Source: Adhaeribacter radiodurans
GTDB taxonomy: Bacteria > Bacteroidota > Bacteroidia > Cytophagales > Hymenobacteraceae
DNA length: 64,000 nt
Assembly (NCBI RefSeq): GCF_014075995.1
Contig: NZ_CP055153.1
Coordinates: 2,914,001 to 2,978,000, forward strand
Direction of reading: 5' to 3'
The notes beneath the pieces were generated by a model. It was not told the DNA's origin, ran no database searches, and was given only the letters and a program-made list of their open reading frames with translations. Of this stretch, positions 8,291-15,790 are shown piece after piece (position 1 is the first letter of the stretch; each line of letters opens with the position of its first letter). The position numbers and the translations under genes were made by a program.

Positions 8291-8484
8291 TTTATATATT
8301 CTGTAAACTATTATAGGATATTCTACTTAAAAGCAAATAGTAGAGATACCTTTAACTTTATTAAACTGTAAAGAAAAACTAAAATCAGATGAGTTGAAAT
8401 CTACGTTAATTTTAATTTATTCGATTCATCTAAAATTAATAATCAAATTTTTAATAGTTCAAATACTTAAAAGGCTTATCTAAA

Positions 8485-9249
8485 CTAAGCTGGAATTTTA
8501 TCCAAACTCTTGATTTCAGCTTTGTAAGAAGCCGGCAAGATACTGTTTTTTAATAATCCATCTAACTTTAACTTTCTACTGAGTTTATAGGCAATTACAA
8601 TTGGTTTCATGTAAGCTGTTTTACCTAAACCCAGCAGCTTATTTACTTTTTCCGAAACCAATAATTGTTGTGCCTGCTTTAGCAAAATAAACCGGAAAAG
8701 CCCCAAATGTTTTTTGTATTGCTGATATAAATCCTTTGTATAGTGGCTGTATTGTAAATCTTGCTCTAAATGTTGCTCTCGCATTACTAGCCAATCCTGG
8801 TAAGTGGTGGGAAGTCCTACTAATCCCATCCGCTGCCCCACCTGCAAAAACACCTGGCACACTTCTATTTTCTCTGACAGGGTTAATTTTCTTTCCAGTA
8901 ATTCATAAGCCCTTATGGAATAATCAATCAGCATGAACAATACGTCGCGGTAGGCCCAGTCCGGAATAGCGGCACCCCGGTTACTTTCTACCTTAGCATG
9001 AATAGTTGCCATATTATCGATCGCCCGGTAAGCTCCTACTCTATCCGAAAAAACTATTAACCGCGCATAAGCCACCGTCGAAAATAATCGTCCTAACGGA
9101 TCGGCGGGTAATCGGCCAGTAAAGTACAACCAATCCACCGCTTTATTTAAGGCAAATTCCGCCGCAGATCCGGCAAAAATAAATAAGATTGTATCGCTGT
9201 TGCCCCAGATTCTTCTTACCACCGAGCTTTTATCCACAAAATAATCCAT
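8485..9249 (-). CDS. MpaB-family oxygenase (DUF2236), 254 aa
   Basis: The sequence resembles the DUF2236/MpaB group of haem-dependent oxygenases, related to the rubber oxygenase Lcp. Family-like stretches are RIWGNSDTILFIFAGSAAEF (residues 13-32) and the GRLPADPLGRLFSTVAYAR region (about 46-64), which contains the conserved first-helix pattern. His and Arg residues that could serve the haem are present, but I could not identify a ligand with certainty. No signal peptide is seen, so it is likely cytoplasmic. The gene stands alone on the minus strand, divergent from the FAD dehydrogenase. The substrate is unknown. Confidence 0.7.
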   Translation of the reverse strand: MDYFVDKSSVVRRIWGNSDTILFIFAGSAAEFALNKAVDWLYFTGRLPADPLGRLFSTVAYARLIVFSDRVGAYRAIDNMATIHAKVESNRGAAIPDWAYRDVLFMLIDYSIRAYELLERKLTLSEKIEVCQVFLQVGQRMGLVGLPTTYQDWLVMREQHLEQDLQYSHYTKDLYQQYKKHLGLFRFILLKQAQQLLVSEKVNKLLGLGKTAYMKPIVIAYKLSRKLKLDGLLKNSILPASYKAEIKSLDKIPA

Positions 9250-9534
9250 ACTGGTTTAACGAAAAATTTAGTAAATTTTAGTCATCCAACAGCAATCTTT
9301 TTTGGTTTCTGGACAAACCAAATTTTTAAAATGTTTCGAATGGCTCACCTCACTGCCAAAGTATTGTACAAGAATTCTCTTTCGCTGTTTTCAAAAATTA
9401 CTTGATCTTAATTTTATTCAACATTCTTTAAAATATAGATTGATTAAAAGAAAATCCGAACTTTGCTGGGCTAAAACATTGTTTTAGTAGTATTCAAAAT
9501 TTAAATGTCTGGGATAACTACCCGGCTTGTTTTC

Positions 9535-11103
9535 ATGAAAAAAGAATTAGAACTGGTTCTTCCTCCAGAAGTAGCTTACGATGAAGCGCTTCTGCAAAAT
9601 GCTATCTTAAAAAACGTGGGTGCCCAACCAGAAGAGATAGCCTACATTCATAAATTAAAACGCTCGATAGATGCCCGTGGAAAAAATGTATTGTTACGGG
9701 TACGGGCCGACGTATATTTTAGCACTCCCCCAAACGATATTCTGCAACCTAAATTCCACTACCCTACCGTTGATAAAGCGCCACATGTTATTATTGTAGG
9801 AGCTGGTCCGGCAGGTTTGTTTGCGGCTTTGCGCTGTATTGAATTAAATTTAAAGCCAATAATCTTAGAACGGGGCAAGGATGTACGCACCCGCCGGCGG
9901 GATTTGGCAGCTATTAACAAAGAACACGTTGTAAATCCGGATTCTAATTATTGTTTCGGCGAAGGCGGTGCTGGTACCTACTCCGATGGTAAATTGTATA
10001 CCCGTTCTAAGAAACGGGGCGATGTTTACCGGGCTTTGCAAATTTTAGTGCAGCACGGTGCTACTCCCGATATTTTGTTTGATGCGCACCCGCATATTGG
10101 CACAAATAAGCTGCCGGTTTTAATTTCTAATATTCGGGAAAGTATTTTAAACGCCGGTGGAGAAATTCATTTTGATACCCGCGTTACAGATTTTATAATT
10201 GAGCAAAACACTATAAAAGGAGTAGTTACCCAAGCGGGTAATCTGTTCGAAGGCGAAGGCGTAATTTTAGCAACCGGACACTCGGCCCGTGATATTTACG
10301 AGCTTTTGGCTTCCAAAAATATTTACATTGAAGCCAAGCCTTTTGCCATGGGAGTGCGGGTAGAACATCAGCAATCTTTTATTGATTCCATTCAATACCA
10401 TTGCGATAACCGCGGACCGTATTTACCGGCATCATCGTATGCTTTGGTGCACCAAACTACTTACGCTAAAAAACAGCGGGGCATATTTTCGTTCTGTATG
10501 TGTCCGGGTGGTTTTATGGTGCCTTCTGCTACTGCTCCGGGCGAAGTGGTGGTAAACGGCATGTCGCCGAGCCGGCGCGATTCTAAGTTTGCTAATTCTG
10601 GTATTGTAGTAGCTATTGAAACAGAAGATATGGACGTAAAAACCCATGGACCATTAGCGGGTTTACGCTTGCAACAAGCCCTGGAACAACAAGCTTGCGC
10701 TATTGCGGGAGGTACACAAAAAGCCCCGTCCCAACTTTTGCAGGACTTTACCCGATCCAAGCTCTCCAGCCATTTACTCGAAACGTCGTACCAGCCCGGT
10801 TTAACTTCCGTGGATATGAATGAATTATTTCCGGCCAGCATTGCATACCGATTGCGCGAAGGATTTACTTATTTTAACAGTAAAATGAAAAATTATGTAA
10901 GTAACGAAGCCCAGATTATAGGGGTAGAAAGCCGCACTTCGTCCCCCGTACGAATTCCGCGCGACCGGGAAACGCTCGAACACGTACAAATTAACAACTT
11001 GTATCCGTGCGGCGAAGGTGCGGGTTATGCCGGTGGAATTGTTTCTGCCGCTATGGATGGAGAACGGTGCGCGGAAAAAATTGCCGCCAAAGTGAACCGT
11101 TAA
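9535..11103 (+). CDS. FAD-dependent dehydrogenase (COG2509 type)
   Basis: A flavoprotein of about 522 aa with an unusual N-terminal ~95-residue domain followed by an FAD Rossmann motif, VIIVGAGPAGLFAALRCIEL. YCFGEGGAGTYSDGKLYTRS follows about 60 residues later and is diagnostic of the COG2509 family. Near the end, PCGEGAGYAGGIVSAAMDGE forms the second FAD contact. The family is widespread and of undefined substrate. I placed the start at MKKELELVLPPE; an in-frame ATG 30 bases upstream (9505) is possible, and neither has a clear ribosome binding site. It is monocistronic, with the CoA-binding protein 190 bases downstream. Confidence 0.85.
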   Translation: MKKELELVLPPEVAYDEALLQNAILKNVGAQPEEIAYIHKLKRSIDARGKNVLLRVRADVYFSTPPNDILQPKFHYPTVDKAPHVIIVGAGPAGLFAALRCIELNLKPIILERGKDVRTRRRDLAAINKEHVVNPDSNYCFGEGGAGTYSDGKLYTRSKKRGDVYRALQILVQHGATPDILFDAHPHIGTNKLPVLISNIRESILNAGGEIHFDTRVTDFIIEQNTIKGVVTQAGNLFEGEGVILATGHSARDIYELLASKNIYIEAKPFAMGVRVEHQQSFIDSIQYHCDNRGPYLPASSYALVHQTTYAKKQRGIFSFCMCPGGFMVPSATAPGEVVVNGMSPSRRDSKFANSGIVVAIETEDMDVKTHGPLAGLRLQQALEQQACAIAGGTQKAPSQLLQDFTRSKLSSHLLETSYQPGLTSVDMNELFPASIAYRLREGFTYFNSKMKNYVSNEAQIIGVESRTSSPVRIPRDRETLEHVQINNLYPCGEGAGYAGGIVSAAMDGERCAEKIAAKVNR

Positions 11104-11292
11104 ATAATAGTAGAAGTAAATTATATAACTTTTAAAATAGAAAGTCTGTTAAATCAACGTTTAAAGCATTTTTATTTACTTTAATCGTTAAGTTGGCAGT
11201 ATTAAATGCAAATTTTTTATTAAATCGCATCCGGATTTATCTTGGGTAAACAAATATTTATCCCGCATAAACGGAATTAATTCTTTACCATT

Positions 11293-11652
11293 ATGAAAAA
11301 AACAGTTGTATTAGGCGCTACGGATAATCCGTCGCGGTTTGCTTACCGGGCTGTACACAAATTAAAACAGTATGGTCATGAGGTAGTGCCCGTCGGAATC
11401 CGGAATGGCGATGTAGCCGGAATTAAGATTGACACTGAAAAAAATCCGGTAGAAAATGTAGATACAGTTACTTTATACGTGGGACCTCAAAATCAGCCTT
11501 CTTGGTACGATTATATTTTAAGTTTAAAGCCAAATCGTATTATATTTAACCCCGGCACTGAAAACCCGGAACTGGAAAGAAAAGCCGCCGAACAAAATAT
11601 TAAAACTTTACATCACTGCACCTTGGTTATGTTGGCCGTAGGCGAATATTAA
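11293..11652 (+). CDS. CoA-binding domain protein (YccU-like)
   Basis: A 119-aa single-domain Rossmann protein of the CoA_binding_2 family. The N-terminal strand and turn KKTVVLGATDNPSRFAYRAV (residues 2-21) is the nucleotide-binding loop. The VPVGIRNGDVAGIKI, YVGPQNQ and IIFNPGTENPELE stretches follow in the family order. Members bind CoA in the cytoplasm but their role is not established. The length is normal for the family. A terminator-like hairpin follows at 11684. Confidence 0.85.
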   Translation: MKKTVVLGATDNPSRFAYRAVHKLKQYGHEVVPVGIRNGDVAGIKIDTEKNPVENVDTVTLYVGPQNQPSWYDYILSLKPNRIIFNPGTENPELERKAAEQNIKTLHHCTLVMLAVGEY

Positions 11653-11683
11653 TTTAAATATTCGAACTCTGATCCGCTATTAG

Positions 11684-11719
11684 AGCCTGGCATCGCAAGA
11701 TGATCCAGGCTTTACTTTT
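11684..11719 (+). terminator. Rho-independent terminator after the CoA-binding gene
   Basis: agcctgg (11684-11690) pairs with ccaggct (11705-11711). An inner catc/gatg pair closes a gcaa tetraloop and a 2-nt bulge separates the two stems. A T-rich run (tttactttttt) follows. Confidence 0.65.
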
Positions 11720-12400
11720 TTGCTGTTTTTTGATTATAAAGGGTTAGTTATTCCAGGCAATATTTACTAAATTACTATATGCGGCTGGGTATTAGTAGGA
11801 GGTTAGAAATAGAATAAAGGAGAGAAATCTTATTTATCGGGTCATTCAGGAAGAAACTCTTTTTCTACGTAGCTACCTAGTTTCTTTCTGGATGATCCAA
11901 ATATTATAACTTATCCTATATCGCATAAACCGTCTTTCATATAATACTTATTTCAAGCATGTGCTCGAACTTACTTTAAGTACCTATAAAATCAAGAAAT
12001 TAGTATTTGATATTCAATTCTACTTAATCGCATTAAAAAAATTAATAAATCTGTTCTTTAAGTAGCTCCCTTTTTTCCTCAGTTACTTTAACAATTCCGC
12101 TTTCCTTTCTCCAGCATCAAAATCCAACCAAACTGCCGAATGAATAATCGTTGAATGTTAAAAGTTATTCAGGCTTTAGGCGAATAAGGTTTAAATCTGG
12201 TTTTAATAGTTACTATACAGCTGAATTTAACAAAAATTAGCTTGCTCCTTATTTATAATTTACTAAAATTCAGTATTTTATAATAACAATTAAATAATTT
12301 TACTTCTTTTTTAGATTATCAGGCAACCGATATAAATCGGCTTGCATCTACTAAACAAACAGTCTTAATTTAGTAATCTGAAACAATTTTAATCATCCAC
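11720..12400. other. AT-rich intergenic region
   Basis: About 680 bases without a credible gene, upstream of the sigma factor. Nothing here has codon structure. It probably holds the promoter of the ECF sigma operon, but I see no clear consensus element. Confidence 0.5.
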
Positions 12401-12934
12401 GTGACCGAAGCGGAACTTATACGAGGCTTAGTTAAAGGTGAAGCCAAAGCCCATAAAACCCTGTATGAAAAGTACGCCGGGGTAATGTTAGGTATTTGTT
12501 TACGCTATTTAAAAAACCAGATGGATGCCGAAGAAGTAATGTTAACAGGGTTTGTGAAAGTGTTTCAACATGTTACTCAGTTCGAAAACAAAGGAAGTTT
12601 TGAAGGTTGGATGAAACGTATTATGGTAAACGAAGCACTCGGGTTTTTACGCAAGAAAGAACCAATGCATTTGGCCATAGAAAAAGATATTTTGCAGGTA
12701 GCCACCGAAGCCAACGCGGAACAGGATTTAGCCACCGAAGATTTATTACGCATGCTGCACGAACTACCCGCCGGCTACCGGGCCGTGTTTAACTTGTACG
12801 CCATTGAAGGATATTCGCACAAAGAAATTGGAGAGTTGCTGGATATATCGGAAGGAACCTCTAAATCTCAGTTAAGTAAGGCGCGGGCCATGTTGCAGCG
12901 GCGTTTACAAAACCAGGAATCGATTACGCTTTAA
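12401..12934 (+). CDS. ECF-type RNA polymerase sigma factor
   Basis: A 177-aa sigma-70 family factor of extracytoplasmic function type. Region 2 is seen at about residues 25-90 (KNQMDAEEVMLTGFVKVFQH and GSFEGWMKRIMVNEALGFL). Region 4, a helix-turn-helix, is at about 125-170 (ELPAGYRAVFNLYAIEGYSH, LLDISEGTSKSQLSKARAML). The start is GTG; no better ATG is in frame upstream. It is followed 14 bases after its stop by a membrane-anchored protein and then an outer-membrane barrel. In Bacteroidota this triad is common, and the middle gene probably controls the sigma factor. Confidence 0.93.
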   Translation: MTEAELIRGLVKGEAKAHKTLYEKYAGVMLGICLRYLKNQMDAEEVMLTGFVKVFQHVTQFENKGSFEGWMKRIMVNEALGFLRKKEPMHLAIEKDILQVATEANAEQDLATEDLLRMLHELPAGYRAVFNLYAIEGYSHKEIGELLDISEGTSKSQLSKARAMLQRRLQNQESITL

Positions 12935-12948
12935 AAGCAAAAAATATC

Positions 12949-13794
12949 ATGAAGGAAGAAGAAGTAGATCAATATTTTAAAAACAAATTCGGGCAGTTTG
13001 CTCCTGAGCCATCGGCTGACGCCTGGGCTCGTTTGCAGAGCAAAATGGAACCCGTACAGCAAAAACGCCCTACAATGTGGGTGTATTACGCGGCGGCATC
13101 GGTAAGCTTAATTTTACTATCAGGAGCATTGTTATTTTGGTTCAGAACTAATAGTTCGTTACCAGTAAATGGAGATTTAGCCAATTTAAAACCTGCTACC
13201 ACTCAACCAACTCCTTTAATAATGAAGGAGCCTATTTTAGCCGATATAAACACCCAGGCACCGGCACTGCCCGAAACAGTAGAGCCGGTAACGCAGGAAA
13301 AAGTTAAAGAAACCACTAATAACGCTAGTACTAGTACTACTACCAGCAAACCAATTAAAAAAGGTAAAAAAATACGGCCTGGCATTTTAGTAGCTACCCA
13401 CCATTTAAAAAATCAAGAGAAAACTTATTCAAAGGATGACTGGAAAACGGTGCCGGAAAATTCACCAGTTACTACAGTAGTAGCGCAAAACGTACCCAAT
13501 TTACCAACAGTGGCCGAAGAACGGATTATGGAGGTAATTATTAAGAAAGCCCCGGAAGCGGAAGTTGCTTATACCGATAATTCCAATGCAAAAGAATACT
13601 CCCATACGCAGGAAATTATCAAGGAAAACATATCGAAGAAAGGGCGGCTGGTTAAAAATATCTTTAAACAAGCGCGCAATTTAAAGAATGGCGAAAAAGT
13701 AGAATTATCGGCTTTAGGTTTAAATGCCAATTACCGAATTGATGTAGAAAGTAAATTATTAAAACAAAAATATTCCAAAGTTATTAACCTCTAA
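12949..13794 (+). CDS. Single-pass membrane protein, probable sigma regulator
   Basis: A 281-aa protein with a short cytoplasmic N-terminus (about 45 residues containing FAPEPSADAWARLQSKME), one transmembrane helix (VYYAAASVSLILLSGALLFW, about residues 46-65) and a long Thr/Lys-rich periplasmic part without a recognised domain. This is the layout of Bacteroidota anti-sigma-like proteins encoded directly after an ECF sigma factor, but the classical zinc anti-sigma HxxxCxxC motif is absent. Operon position between the sigma factor and the barrel supports a regulatory or signalling link. The function is inferred from context. Confidence 0.6.
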   Translation: MKEEEVDQYFKNKFGQFAPEPSADAWARLQSKMEPVQQKRPTMWVYYAAASVSLILLSGALLFWFRTNSSLPVNGDLANLKPATTQPTPLIMKEPILADINTQAPALPETVEPVTQEKVKETTNNASTSTTTSKPIKKGKKIRPGILVATHHLKNQEKTYSKDDWKTVPENSPVTTVVAQNVPNLPTVAEERIMEVIIKKAPEAEVAYTDNSNAKEYSHTQEIIKENISKKGRLVKNIFKQARNLKNGEKVELSALGLNANYRIDVESKLLKQKYSKVINL

Positions 13795-13806
13795 TCTAAA
13801 ATTTTT

Positions 13807-14946
13807 ATGAAACGCATACTTATCATTACAGCCCTTTTTTGGGTTGCCGCTACCGCTGTGTCTTTGGCGAACGGATTAGCTGCGAAACCTAAATATGTAG
13901 CCTCGCTCCTGGATACTATTCAGATTAATTTAGCCGATGGTGCCAGCCTAACCTTACAAGTTAAAAACACCAGCCAGCTAAAAAATTTCCAAAAATATAG
14001 CCTGGATTCCTTAATGGTTTTGTTAAATAAATACGTGCAGCAGGTGGAGAGCATGAGTAAGTCGAGCCCCAATGGTTCAGCCGAAATAAGCATGACCTTT
14101 TATCCGGCCAAAGACCTGAATAACCCTAATGCGCCCGAGCAAATTAAAATTAAAATGGCAAGCGGTAATAGTGGAAGCAAACAAACCTGGTCGGCTAATG
14201 CAGGAGACCTGGTTAAAGTAGAAGTAGACTACGAAGATGATGAGGACGATGATGACCACAATGGCTCGGTGTACGTGAATGTTAAAACCCGCAACGATAG
14301 CCTCCGGAAAGAAAAGATGGAACGTAAAATGAACCGCCGGCACCGCTTTTTCAGCACCATTGATTTAGGTTTGAACACCTTCGTAAATGTTCCTGAATTG
14401 AACAATAGCTTGTACGATTTAAAACCTATTGGTTCTCGTTACATTAGCTTAAACCAATACATTTCTACCCGCATTGGTGGAGTTAAAAGCCCGTTAAAAT
14501 TCCGGACTGGTTTAGAACTTGCTTTTAATAATTACATGCTGGACAAAAACCGCCGCATTACCGATGAAAATAACACCACGGTTTTTTACAACGAGTCTAC
14601 CTTATCTTTAGAAAAAAGTAAGCTTACCACTTCTTCGTTAAACTTACCGGTAATTATTGAATTAAACTTTAAAGACAAAAACGGCAAAGAATCCTTTAAG
14701 ATTGGCGGCGGCGGCTTTGTGGGGTACCGTTTAGGCTCGCACACTAAAATTAAATACCAAAGCGAGGGCAATACCTACAAAGATAAAGAGCGCGGTAATT
14801 ACAACCTGGAAGATATGCAGTACGGCGTTAATTTCTTAATTGGTTACAAATGGATTAATCTGTTTGCTAAATACAACCTGAATGACTTGTTCAAAGATAA
14901 TCGCGGTCCTAAAATGAACGTTGTAAGTTTCGGCTTCCGGATTTAA
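13807..14946 (+). CDS. Outer-membrane beta-barrel protein (PorT-like)
   Basis: A 379-aa secreted protein with a signal peptide (MKRILIITALFWVAATAVSLANG). An N-terminal domain up to about residue 130 is followed by an acidic hinge (EVDYEDDEDDDDHNGSV, about residues 139-155). The C-terminal half has alternating strands ending in MNVVSFGFRI, a typical barrel terminus with an aromatic residue. The family resembles the outer-membrane beta-barrel (OMP_b-brl_2) group found behind ECF sigma genes. It is the last gene of the three-gene unit. The acidic run may bind calcium, but that is a guess. Confidence 0.7.
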   Translation: MKRILIITALFWVAATAVSLANGLAAKPKYVASLLDTIQINLADGASLTLQVKNTSQLKNFQKYSLDSLMVLLNKYVQQVESMSKSSPNGSAEISMTFYPAKDLNNPNAPEQIKIKMASGNSGSKQTWSANAGDLVKVEVDYEDDEDDDDHNGSVYVNVKTRNDSLRKEKMERKMNRRHRFFSTIDLGLNTFVNVPELNNSLYDLKPIGSRYISLNQYISTRIGGVKSPLKFRTGLELAFNNYMLDKNRRITDENNTTVFYNESTLSLEKSKLTTSSLNLPVIIELNFKDKNGKESFKIGGGGFVGYRLGSHTKIKYQSEGNTYKDKERGNYNLEDMQYGVNFLIGYKWINLFAKYNLNDLFKDNRGPKMNVVSFGFRI

Positions 14947-14970
14947 AAAAATTCTTTCAGGACTATTCAC

Positions 14971-15007
14971 ACAAAGAGGAGATTCTTAAACGGAATCTCC
15001 TCTTTGT
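14971..15007. terminator. Bidirectional terminator
   Basis: A 15-bp perfect stem (acaaagaggagattc, 14971-14985, with 14993-15007) and a 7-nt loop, followed by tttt. It lies between two convergent genes and would serve both. Confidence 0.85.
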
Positions 15008-15034
15008 TTTCTCGTAAGTCTATAAAATTTACCT

Positions 15035-15781
15035 CTACCCATTTCGAAAAAAATTATCCAGGATTATACCCGTAGCATTCGCTACGTTCAAGGACTCGGC
15101 CTTTCCGAAACGGGGAATTTTAATTAATTGGGTTAAGCAGCTTTCTACTTCGGGCCGGATGCCGTGGGCTTCGTTGCCCATAATAAGTACTCCGGTAGGT
15201 TGTAACGTTAAGCGATGAATGTTCTGGCCATGGAGCGAAGCGCCATATAGAGGAAGGTCGGCGGGTAATTTTTTCAGGAATTCTGGCAAAGTAACGTATA
15301 CTACATTCACACGGGTAAAAGAGCCCATGGTAGCTGCAATTACTTTCGGATTGTAAAAATCAGCGCAGGTTTCCGAACAAATAATATGCTGCAGACCGTA
15401 CCAATCAGCAATCCGGATAATAGTACCCAAATTTCCCGGATCGCGGATATCATCTAAAGCCAACGTTAAGGTTGATAAATCTGGTGCAAAAAAAGCAGGC
15501 GCTTTCATCTTAGCAATGGCCAAGGCGGCGTTATTCGTAGAAAAGGTGCCGGCCCTGGTAAGGTCTTTTTCGTCTATTAGCTCGTAAGTCAAACTTTTCG
15601 CCTTTATTTCGGTACTTTTACCTAGAAATTCTTCTGTTACGAACAGCTTTTCAATGGTGTAATCAGATAAAAGCAACTCTTTCACGCTTTTAGCTCCTTC
15701 TACCAAAAAGGCTTGGTGGAGATGACGGTATTTTTTTACTTGCAAAGAATTGATATATTTTAAAGCTGCTTTCGATAACAT
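15035..15781 (-). CDS. SpoU/TrmH-family RNA 2'-O-methyltransferase
   Basis: A 248-aa RNA ribose methyltransferase of the knotted SPOUT class, acting on rRNA or tRNA with S-adenosylmethionine. It has an N-terminal substrate-binding domain (to about residue 95) and the three SpoU motifs. Motif 1 is LALDDIRDPGNLGTIIRIAD (about 106-125), motif 2 is GVLIMGNEAHGIRPEV (about 197-212), and motif 3 is IPRFGKAESLNVANATGIIL (about 221-240). The exact target cannot be told from sequence alone. Its start codon lies 9 bases from the divergent outer-membrane gene, so the two share a very short promoter region. Confidence 0.92.
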   Translation of the reverse strand: MLSKAALKYINSLQVKKYRHLHQAFLVEGAKSVKELLLSDYTIEKLFVTEEFLGKSTEIKAKSLTYELIDEKDLTRAGTFSTNNAALAIAKMKAPAFFAPDLSTLTLALDDIRDPGNLGTIIRIADWYGLQHIICSETCADFYNPKVIAATMGSFTRVNVVYVTLPEFLKKLPADLPLYGASLHGQNIHRLTLQPTGVLIMGNEAHGIRPEVESCLTQLIKIPRFGKAESLNVANATGIILDNFFRNG

Positions 15782-15790
15782 AGAGCAAAG

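Noticed and set aside
9302-9487. 61-codon frame upstream of the FAD dehydrogenase
   Set aside because: No family signature, no ribosome binding site, and the composition is that of AT-rich intergenic DNA.
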